Program-made: the position numbers and the translations under genes | Part shown: positions 19,477 to 28,434 of the stretch, in pieces | How positions within the stretch are numbered: the stretch's first letter is position 1 | Layout of the letters: every line of letters starts with the position of its first letter | Notes under the pieces: generated by a model | Seen by the model: only the letters and a program-made list of their open reading frames with translations | What the model was told of the DNA's origin: nothing | Databases searched by the model: none | Assembly: GCF_002233755.1 (NCBI RefSeq) | Contig: NZ_NIFO01000006.1 | Location: 154,611-218,610, forward strand | Source of the DNA: Acinetobacter piscicola | Lineage (GTDB): Bacteria; Pseudomonadota; Gammaproteobacteria; Pseudomonadales; Moraxellaceae | Direction of reading: 5' to 3' | Length of the DNA stretch: 64,000 nt

Positions 19477-20184
19477 TTATTTCACCGCTTTTAATAATAA
19501 CTCAATTTCACCTGATTCAAGCGATCCTGAAATACGGCGACCATCTTTTAAGAAAAATGTTGGTGTACCATCAATTTCGAGTTTTTTAGCAAGTTGAATA
19601 TTTTTTTCAATCGGCGTTTTACATGCTTTAACTTTGGCAGGTTGTTTTTTATCAATCATATAGTCTTGCCAAGTTTGGTATTGGTCTTTAGCGCACCAGA
19701 TTTGATCGGCAACAGTTGCGGCATTTGGGTGTAATCGAGTAATTGGATATAAAAATAAATAAATAGTGACGTTATCTATATTTTTAAATTCTTTTTCAAG
19801 ATGTTGGCAATATGGACAATCAGGGTCACTAAATAAGTAAATGACACGTTCACCATTGCCTTTCACATGTTTAATGGCTTGTTTTAAAGGCAAAGCTTTA
19901 ACATCAATGCTATTTAAAACTTGTTCACGTGCTTCCGTTAAATTTTGTTGTTGTTTTAAATCAATCAAATTACCGACAAAGAAATATTGCGCATCTTCAT
20001 TGGTATAGACAATACGTCCTCCCATATAGACTTCATACATATCTTTAACAGGGGTGTTATGCACTGATTTTACTGAAATTTCAGGATATTTAGTTTTTAA
20101 ATTTTGTTCAAGTGTTTTGATATCAGCATGAGCTGAGCTTAATGTTATTAGGCTTAATGTGAGTGTTGATAGCCAAGCTTTCAT
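19477..20184 (-). CDS. dsbC: thiol:disulfide interchange protein DsbC
   Basis: A 235-residue periplasmic disulfide isomerase: signal peptide ending AHA, an N-terminal dimerisation domain, and a thioredoxin-fold domain with the active site DPDCPYCQ and the cis-proline loop GTPTFF. It reshuffles wrong disulfides in exported proteins. The frame extends four codons to a TTG at 20196; the ATG at 20184 starts the signal peptide directly and is preferred. Confidence 0.9.
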   Translation of the reverse strand: MKAWLSTLTLSLITLSSAHADIKTLEQNLKTKYPEISVKSVHNTPVKDMYEVYMGGRIVYTNEDAQYFFVGNLIDLKQQQNLTEAREQVLNSIDVKALPLKQAIKHVKGNGERVIYLFSDPDCPYCQHLEKEFKNIDNVTIYLFLYPITRLHPNAATVADQIWCAKDQYQTWQDYMIDKKQPAKVKACKTPIEKNIQLAKKLEIDGTPTFFLKDGRRISGSLESGEIELLLKAVK

Positions 20185-20298
20185 GGTTGAACTCAATAAA
20201 ATAATCTAGCTTATTTTGCTTCAAAGCTTAATCGAAAATATATTGAGATCATGTAATTATCATCCATATGAAATAGTTTAATACTTGATGAGCACATG

Positions 20299-20635
20299 TT
20301 AATCCAAATAAGGCTGTACAGTTTCTTTTAATATTTCAATTAATTCTTCATCCATATATTGGTAATCATCTGGAATATCCAAAACAATGACCTGCTTGTG
20401 TAGTAACTGGTTTGGAAATTTCTCTTTGATATTTTGTTTATGTTTTTGTTCCATCACAAAAATGAAGTCTGCCCAAGCGATATCTTTGCTAGAAACGGTA
20501 TGTTTAGCATGTTTACTGGTTCCAGCAGAACGGGTAGAGACACCATAACCTACCGCAAAACAATCGCTCCCTTGTGCAGCAGTGCTGCTCAGGACTTCTC
20601 CATTGATTACGACTACAAATAAAAAGAATGTTCAA
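20299..20635 (-). pseudogene. frameshifted low-molecular-weight tyrosine-phosphatase-like gene
   Basis: On the minus strand the first frame reads NILFICSRNQWRSP, the P-loop region of small phosphatase-like proteins, from a TTG at 20635. After about 20590 the reading continues only in another frame: STRSAGTSKHAKHTVSS, then DIAWADFIFVMEQKHK, then LDIPDDYQYMD, to a stop at 20299. The total length of 337 nt is one base over a whole number of codons. The segment between RSP and RSAGTS looks longer than I expect for the family, so a small insertion is likely. A real lesion or a sequencing error would look the same. Confidence 0.7.
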
Positions 20636-20787
20636 TCAGTGATTTTCCTATTTATATTTAGAGAATTTTAGTGCTAATCAATAAAATAATCTAAGCACGA
20701 AGTTTATTCAAAAAAAGATGAAAAGAGATTTGCTTTTCGCTCAGCTTTTGGTTAAATCTGCCCTTAAATGAAATTGTGAGAAGACCG

Positions 20788-21033
20788 ATGTTTATTAAAG
20801 GCATTAAACGTAATTATGACAAAATTAGTCAAGATGACAGTATTGCCGATGAAGATAAAATTGATGCGTTATTGATGAAACTTGGTGCTGAATTTTTAGT
20901 CAGTAAAGATGACCGTGTTTATATTTTTGAAAAAGACGGGCAGACTGCAAAATTTGATGCAAAACATGCACGTGCATTTCATTTTAAAGACTATGTTTGT
21001 AAAGACATGAATAAATTATTTCATGGGTTTTGA
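20788..21033 (+). CDS. small conserved-looking protein of unknown function
   Basis: An 81-residue soluble, charged protein with no signal peptide or membrane segment. It starts at ATG 20788 with AGAAG upstream; a GTG four codons earlier is less likely. The frame is well used and the gene is followed by a terminator at 21128. I recognise no domain. Confidence 0.6.
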   Translation: MFIKGIKRNYDKISQDDSIADEDKIDALLMKLGAEFLVSKDDRVYIFEKDGQTAKFDAKHARAFHFKDYVCKDMNKLFHGF

Positions 21034-21127
21034 TCTTTAATATTCATTGAAAATGAGAGAGCAGTTAACGAACTGGAAAACGGTTTAATTAATTAGATGA
21101 GCCTTTTGTCTAAGTATTGATTATTGT

Positions 21128-21157
21128 AAGGGATTTCTAAGGTAATCCCTTTTTTTA
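21128..21157 (+). terminator. rho-independent terminator
   Basis: AAGGGATT (21128-21135) pairs with AATCCCTT (21144-21151), followed by a T-run. It ends the small gene at 20788-21033. Confidence 0.8.
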
Positions 21158-21387
21158 TTGTAAGTATTTAATTTTGTTTAAACTCTGTTTTTGATATTCT
21201 ATTTGTATTCACAGCATAAGTGTAAATGTCATCACCCACTGTAAAGACGCTTGGAGTGGTTGGGCTCAAAATGAATATAAAATAAAAGTTTGTATCTAGG
21301 GAGCCTACCTGCTTTGCGAGCAAAAGCATTTGACTATGTACTGGTCATTCAAGTTATATAATATAAAAATAAGCTGTTTTTCATAAG
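21158..21387. other. intergenic spacer without a supported gene
   Basis: This 230-bp stretch has short open pieces (one ends DAWSGWAQNEYKIKVCI) but no start codon, ribosome binding site or recognisable protein. It should contain the promoter of the sugar dehydrogenase-like gene; I cannot place it with confidence. Confidence 0.4.
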
Positions 21388-22587
21388 ATGAATCGAGACC
21401 GATCTAAAATGATGAAAGTATTCTCAATCTTATTCATATACTTAATTTGCCCAATGGTTGTTTTAGCCCAACAGCCAAACCTTGTTCCTCATCAAATCAA
21501 CTTAAAAAATGGGAAGCGTTTTTCTTTAAATCTTCCAGCAAATTACGAAATCATTCCAGCGGCTGAAGGTTTAAAACGAGTTCGTTTTTTTAGCAAAGCG
21601 CCCGATGGGAGAATGTTTGTAACGGATATGCACGATTTGTCCGACAATGAAAAAGGCGTCGTTTATATTTTGGATGAATGGAATGCTGAAACTGGGAAAT
21701 TCGGCAAAATCATTCCTTATATGACGGGGTTGAAGAATCCAAATTCAGTTCAATTTTATACCGATTCTTCTGGACAAGACTGGTTGTATTTGGCTGAAAC
21801 TCATCAGCTCACCCGACGAAAATTTACCCAAGGTGAAATTAAACCCACGGCAAAAGCTGAAGTTTTAGCGACTTTTCCTGATTATGGTTTAAGTTATAAA
21901 TATGGTGGTTGGCATTTAACACGAACTATTGCAGTGGGTGGAAACGGGAAAATTTATGTTTCCGTTGGCTCAAGTTGCAACGCTTGTGTTGAGAAAGAAA
22001 AAGTTCGAGCAACAGTTTTAGAAATGAACCCCGACGGTTCAGAACAAAAAGTTTATGCCACAGGTTTACGCAATGCAGTCGGTTTGAAATGGGTGGGTAA
22101 ATTTTTATTTGCCACCAATCAAGGCGCAGACCATTTGGGTAAAAATAAGCCTGATGAAACTTTTTATGCACTCAAACGTGATGCAGATTATGGCTGGCCA
22201 TCTTGTTATTCGTCGAATGGAAAAATTTATGCAGACCCAAAATTTAAACGTCCAACAGGATGTAAAAATGTACCAACTCCTTATGCCTATTTCCCATCGC
22301 ATTCATCTGCACTTGGCTTTGACTATTTTGATGATCCGAATATGGATGAGACTATTAAAAATTCTTTTTTAGTTGCTTTGCATGGTTCTAGGGATGCCAC
22401 AATTGGTCATGGCTATAAAATTGTGATTATGCGTAAAGGGCAAAAACTTGAAACCTTTATGGATGGTTTTTTAGTGAGGAATAAGGTGAATGGTCGCCCT
22501 GCGGATATTTACCGTATAGATGCAAATTCCTTTTATTTTTCAGATGATAAGGGTGGTGTGGTTTATTATGTGAGGCGGAGAGAATAG
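21388..22587 (+). CDS. PQQ-dependent soluble sugar dehydrogenase-like protein (GSDH family)
   Basis: A 399-residue exported protein (signal peptide to about residue 27) with the six-bladed propeller pattern of glucose/sorbosone dehydrogenases. Features matching the family are His176 in GGWHLTRT (candidate catalytic base), SVGSSCNAC, GLRNAVG with Arg228-Asn229, DYGWPSCY, a HGSRD segment near 360, and a closing GRPADIYR...SDDKGGV. These enzymes oxidise sugars in the periplasm with PQQ. The substrate is unknown, and PQQ binding is inferred from the family. M8 or M9 may be the true start. Confidence 0.75.
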   Translation: MNRDRSKMMKVFSILFIYLICPMVVLAQQPNLVPHQINLKNGKRFSLNLPANYEIIPAAEGLKRVRFFSKAPDGRMFVTDMHDLSDNEKGVVYILDEWNAETGKFGKIIPYMTGLKNPNSVQFYTDSSGQDWLYLAETHQLTRRKFTQGEIKPTAKAEVLATFPDYGLSYKYGGWHLTRTIAVGGNGKIYVSVGSSCNACVEKEKVRATVLEMNPDGSEQKVYATGLRNAVGLKWVGKFLFATNQGADHLGKNKPDETFYALKRDADYGWPSCYSSNGKIYADPKFKRPTGCKNVPTPYAYFPSHSSALGFDYFDDPNMDETIKNSFLVALHGSRDATIGHGYKIVIMRKGQKLETFMDGFLVRNKVNGRPADIYRIDANSFYFSDDKGGVVYYVRRRE

Positions 22588-22631
22588 AAAAGCCAAAGTT
22601 TTTAAAACTTTGGCTTGAAGTGATGATTGTT

Positions 22632-24662
22632 TTATCTATTACATTTTTCTATATGTTGAAAAATACGTTCACAAAGTTCTTTTGCTGTTGGTGTTAGTTG
22701 CCAGTTTTCATATCTCATTAATACTTTTGAAATTTCACAAAAGCTAACTTTGTCATCAATAGTTCCAGATTTATCAGAAAGTAAACGAGGTAAGGCAATT
22801 TGCTCATTTTGGGCATTTAATTTAGGTGTATTATCTATACGGATAACGTCATCGATAATTTTTCCAATACCAAAATCGCTGATGTAATTTATAGAGTCAG
22901 TTAACTGATTAATATCAAATTCTGAAGTATCAGTTCTTGCATTAAACCCTTTTGTACTTAAATTCGAATTCGTATCTGCATGTAGTGTAATTTGTTGATG
23001 TGTTCTACTTATGCCTTGAAACTTAATTAAACTTGTTTTGTAAATGATAGATGGATCAAGTGTATTTTCTATTTCTTTACAAGGTAAGATATAGACATTT
23101 TCTTCTTTAAGTTCAGTTTTCCACTCATTTAATCTATCAGCTTTTGGTTCATTATCTCCATCTGCTAAAAGTAGAATATTTTGGGTAATTGCCTTAGCTG
23201 TTAATCCTTGATTATTTTCTAAAAAATCAAGTGCTTCTTCTTTTGTTGCGAAGTCATCCATAAAACTCCAATGTGTGATATTTCCACCTGCATATTCAAC
23301 AAAGGCATAATGAAAGTTAGGCATAAATCCTAGATATTTTTTATGCTTTTTTAAGTCCTCATCAATTTCTTCTTGTGTTTTATTATTTGTTTGTAAAAGC
23401 TCTAGTAAGTATTTTTTCATATATTGGGCTATATACATTCTGTCTGTAACACCTTCTACCCAAATGGTGCAATTGGCTAAATAAACAGAAGAAGGCTTTA
23501 CACCCAAGGAAGCGAGTAGGTCACGATCTCTATCACAACGATGAATTCTAAAATCGAAGCCATCTTTAGGATCTTTCACAAACTTTTGAATAATCACTTG
23601 ATCCGATTCATCTGCCATATCTAGTAGATGGTTGGAGTGTGTGGTAAAGAAATAATAGTGTTTAGTTTCATTTAGATAGAAATTCATGAGTTGACGAACC
23701 ATACCAGCATGCATATGCAGTTCAGGTTCTTCGATAAAGAATGCATGAATTTTATCTTTTTTGATAAAAGCTTCATAAGTTAGAATAATGACTTGTTGTA
23801 ATCCATCACCGAGTTCAGAAATAGAGAATTGTTTATCACTTCCGATTTTAATATTTACAACATCTTGGTCATGTTTTGGGATAAGTGTAATAGGTTCATT
23901 GTCAAAAAAATATTGGCTTAATTTTTCTTCATATTGTTTGATAATTTCACGTTGTTCCGGTTCTCCAAGCAAGTGAATTTTCAGTTCGTGATAAAGACAC
24001 TCACCTGTAATAATATTTGATGAATTATATTTTTCTTTATCACTGAAATAGTCTTTTTGAGCACGTTCAATGTAAGGTTGCTTATTTTCTGTTTCTGTAA
24101 CGGGGCGCATACCTCGTAGAATAGGAATATAAGATTTCGAAACAAATTTTAGATCTGAGATAAAAGATTTTTTTGCTTGATAATACTCACTTTTAATATC
24201 AGTATTTTGTTCGTAGTCTTGACTAAGTTGACTATGATGGGAGTAACTTAAAATATTAGACAGAATTTCTATTTCATTGGATTTAAAAAAAGGAGAGTCT
24301 ATTATTGATTTATTTTGATTGTTTTTAATCCATTCTATTTTACTTAAGTTTGATCTTGAATCTATTGGTTGAAGGCTGTGGCTTATTGAAGAATATGTAT
24401 CTTTTGTTTTCTTAATAAATTGGGCTTTATTTAATAATTCAAAGAAACTGGTAAATACTCTATTTTTCAAATTAAATATATAAAAATTTTCTGGATTATA
24501 TTTTGTAATAAAAAGATTTCTCAAAAAACGACTTTTCCCCGCATTATTTTTACCAATAAAAAAGTTCAGTCGTTTTATTTCTATAATTTGATCATAATCT
24601 TTTTCATTATCAGAGCTATAGCCTTCTAAGTTTTCCGCCCAATAGTATAATTTTTCAGTCAT
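22632..24662 (-). CDS. OLD-family ATP-dependent endonuclease (AAA ATPase + TOPRIM)
   Basis: A 676-residue protein with an ABC-type ATPase followed by a TOPRIM domain. Visible: Walker A GKNNAGKS (37-44), signature ISELGDGLQQ (281-290), Walker B FFIEEPELHMH (308-318), an H-loop histidine near 342, then the TOPRIM glutamate in WVEGVTD (Glu403) and the acidic DGD (501-503). OLD proteins include the P2 Old nuclease and GajA of Gabija, which act in phage defence. No gajB, reverse transcriptase or other partner is beside it, so it looks like a stand-alone OLD protein. It lies between two ordinary metabolic genes. Confidence 0.85.
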   Translation of the reverse strand: MTEKLYYWAENLEGYSSDNEKDYDQIIEIKRLNFFIGKNNAGKSRFLRNLFITKYNPENFYIFNLKNRVFTSFFELLNKAQFIKKTKDTYSSISHSLQPIDSRSNLSKIEWIKNNQNKSIIDSPFFKSNEIEILSNILSYSHHSQLSQDYEQNTDIKSEYYQAKKSFISDLKFVSKSYIPILRGMRPVTETENKQPYIERAQKDYFSDKEKYNSSNIITGECLYHELKIHLLGEPEQREIIKQYEEKLSQYFFDNEPITLIPKHDQDVVNIKIGSDKQFSISELGDGLQQVIILTYEAFIKKDKIHAFFIEEPELHMHAGMVRQLMNFYLNETKHYYFFTTHSNHLLDMADESDQVIIQKFVKDPKDGFDFRIHRCDRDRDLLASLGVKPSSVYLANCTIWVEGVTDRMYIAQYMKKYLLELLQTNNKTQEEIDEDLKKHKKYLGFMPNFHYAFVEYAGGNITHWSFMDDFATKEEALDFLENNQGLTAKAITQNILLLADGDNEPKADRLNEWKTELKEENVYILPCKEIENTLDPSIIYKTSLIKFQGISRTHQQITLHADTNSNLSTKGFNARTDTSEFDINQLTDSINYISDFGIGKIIDDVIRIDNTPKLNAQNEQIALPRLLSDKSGTIDDKVSFCEISKVLMRYENWQLTPTAKELCERIFQHIEKCNR

Positions 24663-24731
24663 TAAAAAGCCCCCAAAACTAAGAATAAGTTTTAGAGGCT
24701 AATTTATCACAACATTCTAAAAAATATAAAG

Positions 24732-25454
24732 TTATTGCGGTCTAGCCACATCACCATTTAAGCTTTCAGGCAAGTCTAAAATATCTAAACTTAATTCTGC
24801 CAAAGCAGCAGGTTTTGCAACCACTAAAGCTTTGTAAGTGTCATCTAATTCAATGCTGTTGACGATCTGTGTACTACTGTTCAACAAGGTCGCAGGCGCA
24901 GGGGCATGTCCACCACCTAAAACCAAATGTAACCAACTTTTAGGTTTTGCCTTAAACCACAAGCGTGCGATGATTTCCTGACCTAAATAACAGCCTTTGT
25001 CGTAATGCACGCCTTCACGTTGATGTAAACGTAATTCCTGAGGTTGAAACAGGTGCTCAGTTGCGGCTGAAATCCATGCCTGACCTGCATCAATAGCTTT
25101 TAACTGCCATGCATTCACATCCGTTTCAGTCGTTGAAAAGTCAGTGGTTGCACCATTCAAAATAGGAAAAACTTGAGCTGTTTGTTCAAGCTTCATTTTT
25201 GAAAAGGCACCAAATTTTTTGATGTGTTTGGCAAACTCTTCCGCTTGGTCTTGTGTGGTCACGATTTCGAAATGTTCAGGATTCAGTTTTTTTAACCAAA
25301 GCCCAAAATGAATACGACCTTTTAAATCACAAATCGCTGTGTATTGGGAAACATTTTCAGCCAAAGCTTCAACATTTACAGTCACTTGCCCTTGAAGAAA
25401 TTTGAGTGCATCTACACCAATTAATGTGAAAGAAGAGAAAGCTAAATCGCTCAT
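24732..25454 (-). CDS. ygfZ: folate-binding YgfZ-family protein
   Basis: A 240-residue protein related to aminomethyltransferase, with the diagnostic KGCYLGQE motif whose cysteine is essential in YgfZ. The family supports assembly and repair of certain iron-sulfur proteins in a folate-dependent way. It is shorter than E. coli YgfZ (about 326 residues). It is divergent from acnD, an iron-sulfur enzyme, which makes a functional pairing plausible but unproven. Confidence 0.85.
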   Translation of the reverse strand: MSDLAFSSFTLIGVDALKFLQGQVTVNVEALAENVSQYTAICDLKGRIHFGLWLKKLNPEHFEIVTTQDQAEEFAKHIKKFGAFSKMKLEQTAQVFPILNGATTDFSTTETDVNAWQLKAIDAGQAWISAATEHLFQPQELRLHQREGVHYDKGCYLGQEIIARLWFKAKPKSWLHLVLGGGHAPAPATLLNSSTQIVNSIELDDTYKALVVAKPAALAELSLDILDLPESLNGDVARPQ

Positions 25455-25587
25455 GAAATGCTCGCTTGTCTTAAATCTAATACTAAAGAATGACCCTTAT
25501 TCTCCGCTATTTTTCAAAAAAGAGAAGGTTTAGTGAAAATATTTTCATGTAATTGTTACTAAATGTTTCCAAAACCCCTGTTTTTAT

Positions 25588-25599
25588 ATGTAAATACAT
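25588..25599. promoter_or_regulatory. possible GntR-type operator upstream of acnD
   Basis: ATGTAAATACAT is a perfect palindromic pair (ATGTA/TACAT, 2-bp spacer) about 95 bp before acnD. It resembles the ATGTATACAT class bound by GntR/FadR-family regulators, which often control propionate genes. No regulator gene lies beside it. Confidence 0.3.
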
Positions 25600-25691
25600 G
25601 AAATATAAACGATTTGGGAAATGGGTTTTCGACAGTGTACTATTCAACCCAATAGACACGCAGTACAAAATGATGCAAGAGGCACACCCCC

Positions 25692-28298
25692 ATGAATAAC
25701 AACTATCGCAAACCACTGCAAAATACCCAGCTCGAATACTTCGATGTGCGTCAAGCCGTAGAAGACATCCAGCCAGGCGCTTATACGAAACTTCCATATA
25801 CCTCAAAAGTATTGGCTGAACAGTTAGTCCGCCGTTGTGACCCGGCCATTCTCGAACAATCTTTAAAAGAATTGATCTATCGTAAGCAAGACCATGATTT
25901 TCCTTGGTATCCTGCACGTGTTGTCTGCCATGACATTCTTGGACAAACAGCACTTGTAGACCTTGCAGGTTTACGTGATGCGATTGCAGACCAAGGTGGT
26001 GACCCATCTAAAGTCAATCCTGTTGTACCGACTCAGTTGATCGTAGACCATTCACTTGCTGTGGAATACGGTGGTTTTGACCCAGATGCATTTGAGAAAA
26101 ACCGTGCTATTGAAGACCGTCGTAACGAAGACCGTTTTCACTTCATCGAATGGACAAAAACAGCCTTTGAAAATGTTGATGTGATTCCTGCGGGTAACGG
26201 CATCATGCATCAAATCAACTTGGAGAAAATGTCTCCAGTGGTGCAAAACCGTGATGGCTTAGCATTCCCAGATACTTGTGTCGGTACAGATTCTCATACA
26301 CCTCATACCGATGCATTGGGTGTGATTTCTATCGGTGTAGGCGGTTTAGAAGCTGAAAATGTGATGCTCGGTCGTGCATCTTGGATGCGTCTTCCAGACA
26401 TTATCGGTGTGGAGTTTGTTGGACAACGTCAAGCGGGGATTACTGCAACGGATATCGTTTTAGCTTTGACTGAATTCTTGCGTAAAGAACGTGTCGTTGG
26501 TGCATATTTAGAGTTCTTTGGTGAAGGTGCAGACAGCATGTCTGTGGGTGATCGTGCCACGATTTCCAATATGACACCTGAATATGGTGCAACTGCGGCA
26601 ATGTTCTATATTGACCAAAACACGATTGATTATTTAACCCTGACAGGTCGTGAAGCTGAGCAAGTTGCACTGGTTGAAAACTATGCCAAAGAAATTGGTC
26701 TTTGGGCATCGGATATGAAACAAGCGGAATACCCACGTGTATTGCGTTTCGATCTTTCAACAGTTACGCGTAATATTGCAGGCCCATCAAACCCACATGC
26801 ACGTGTATCAACTGCCGATTTAAAAGAAAAAGGCATTGCAGGTGTGGTTGAAAATCGTAGCGATGGCTTAATGCCAGATGGTGCTGTGATTATCGCTGCA
26901 ATTACGTCATGTACCAATACATCAAACCCACGTAATACCGTTGCCGCAGGTCTATTGGCACGTAAAGCCAATGAATTGGGTTTAACCCGTAAGCCTTGGG
27001 TGAAATCATCTTTTGCACCAGGTTCGAAAGCAGCTGCGCTTTATCTCGAAGAAGCAGGTGTATTGGATGATTTAGAAAAATTAGGTTTTGGCATCGTGGC
27101 TTATGCATGTACCACGTGTAACGGTATGTCAGGTGCTTTAGATCCTAAACTACAACAAGAAATTATTGACCGTGACTTGTATGCAACTGCAGTACTTTCA
27201 GGTAACCGTAACTTCGATGGTCGTATTCATCCTTATGCAAAACAAGCGTTCTTGGCTTCTCCTCCGCTGGTTGTTGCGTATGCGATTGCAGGAACCATTC
27301 GTTTTGACATTGAAAAAGATGCATTAGGAAACGACAAAGAGGGTAATCCAATTTACCTGAAAGACATTTGGCCATCGGATGAAGAAATTGATGCTTTGGT
27401 CAAAGAAGCGGTAAAACCTGAACAGTTCCGTAAAGTGTATATTCCAATGTTTGATTTGGGTGTAACAGAAAAAGCGGCAAGTCCATTATATGATTGGCGT
27501 CCGCAAAGTACTTATATCCGCCGTCCACCGTATTGGGAAGGGGCTTTGGCTGCACCACGTACATTGTCAAACATGCGTCCTCTTGCAATCTTGCCTGACA
27601 ACATCACCACGGATCATTTATCACCATCGAATGCAATTATGATGGATTCGGCAGCAGGTGAATACCTACATAAAATGGGTGTACCTGAGGAAGACTTTAA
27701 CTCCTATGCAACCCATCGAGGTGACCATTTGACTGCACAACGTGCGACATTTGCCAATCCGAAATTGTTTAATGAAATGGTGGTTCGTTCTGATGGCACG
27801 ATTAAACAAGGTTCGAAAGCACGTGTTGAGCCTGAAGGCGAAGTGATGCGTATGTGGGAAGCGATTGAAACCTATATGAATCGTAAGCAACCGCTGATTA
27901 TCATTGCAGGTAAGGACTATGGTCAGGGTTCTAGCCGTGACTGGGCTGCTAAAGGTGTTCGTCTTGCAGGTGTTGAAGCGATTGTGGCAGAAGGTTTTGA
28001 GCGTATTCACCGTACTAACTTGGTGGGTATGGGCGTGTTACCGCTTGAGTTTAAAGCAGGGACTGACCGTAAAACTTTGAAACTGGATGGTACGGAGCTG
28101 TATAGCGTGATTGGTAATATTGCGCCTCGTTCGACTTTAACTTTAGTGATTGAGCGTTCTACCGATGATGGTAAAGAGCAGATCATTAAAGTGCCTGTAA
28201 CCTGTCGTTTGGATACCGAGGAAGAAGTGTCTGTGTATGAAGCGGGTGGTGTATTGCAACGCTTTGCACAGGATTTCTTGGAAGGGAATGTAGCTTGA
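25692..28298 (+). CDS. acnD: Fe/S-dependent 2-methylisocitrate dehydratase AcnD
   Basis: An 868-residue aconitase-family enzyme. The sequence follows AcnD rather than AcnA/AcnB: it starts NYRKPL, has HDFPWYPARVVCHDILGQT, and matches the AcnD length. The three cluster cysteines are in AAITSCTNTSNP and ACTTCNG, and the active-site serine region is GQGSSRDWAAKG. AcnD with PrpF dehydrates 2-methylcitrate in propionate breakdown. Neither prpB, prpC nor prpF is in the window, so this copy is isolated. A GAGG site lies 9 nt before the ATG. Confidence 0.85.
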   Translation: MNNNYRKPLQNTQLEYFDVRQAVEDIQPGAYTKLPYTSKVLAEQLVRRCDPAILEQSLKELIYRKQDHDFPWYPARVVCHDILGQTALVDLAGLRDAIADQGGDPSKVNPVVPTQLIVDHSLAVEYGGFDPDAFEKNRAIEDRRNEDRFHFIEWTKTAFENVDVIPAGNGIMHQINLEKMSPVVQNRDGLAFPDTCVGTDSHTPHTDALGVISIGVGGLEAENVMLGRASWMRLPDIIGVEFVGQRQAGITATDIVLALTEFLRKERVVGAYLEFFGEGADSMSVGDRATISNMTPEYGATAAMFYIDQNTIDYLTLTGREAEQVALVENYAKEIGLWASDMKQAEYPRVLRFDLSTVTRNIAGPSNPHARVSTADLKEKGIAGVVENRSDGLMPDGAVIIAAITSCTNTSNPRNTVAAGLLARKANELGLTRKPWVKSSFAPGSKAAALYLEEAGVLDDLEKLGFGIVAYACTTCNGMSGALDPKLQQEIIDRDLYATAVLSGNRNFDGRIHPYAKQAFLASPPLVVAYAIAGTIRFDIEKDALGNDKEGNPIYLKDIWPSDEEIDALVKEAVKPEQFRKVYIPMFDLGVTEKAASPLYDWRPQSTYIRRPPYWEGALAAPRTLSNMRPLAILPDNITTDHLSPSNAIMMDSAAGEYLHKMGVPEEDFNSYATHRGDHLTAQRATFANPKLFNEMVVRSDGTIKQGSKARVEPEGEVMRMWEAIETYMNRKQPLIIIAGKDYGQGSSRDWAAKGVRLAGVEAIVAEGFERIHRTNLVGMGVLPLEFKAGTDRKTLKLDGTELYSVIGNIAPRSTLTLVIERSTDDGKEQIIKVPVTCRLDTEEEVSVYEAGGVLQRFAQDFLEGNVA

Positions 28299-28310
28299 TG
28301 TAATTCTTTA

Positions 28311-28368
28311 AATCCTCCCCTTACGGAATATATTCCTCACCTTTTTCAAAGAGGGGCAAGGGGAGATT
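28311..28368. repeat. REP-like intergenic palindrome
   Basis: The imperfect inverted ends AATCCTCCCCTT (28311-28322) and AAGGGGAGATT (28358-28368) flank an AT-rich centre. A similar pyrimidine/purine-armed palindrome is at 59878-59924. The pattern resembles scattered small palindromes in Acinetobacter genomes. Confidence 0.45.
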
Positions 28369-28388
28369 AAAATTATTGAAATTGTAGT

Positions 28389-28419
28389 AAAAAGACCCTA
28401 CATTTATGTGTGGGTTTTT
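28389..28419 (+). terminator. probable terminator after acnD
   Basis: GACCCTACA and TGTGTGGGTTTTT pair imperfectly and end in a T-run. An ATG at 28408 lies inside this hairpin, which argues against it as the next gene's start. Confidence 0.5.
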
Positions 28420-28434
28420 AATTTAGGAAATTTT

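Noticed and set aside
21158..21387. Possible protein remnant ending DAWSGWAQNEYKIKVCI
   Set aside because: No start, no ribosome binding site, no recognised family; kept only as a spacer.
26440..26971. Overlapping minus-strand frames inside acnD
   Set aside because: Shadows of a highly conserved gene; no start signal or domain.
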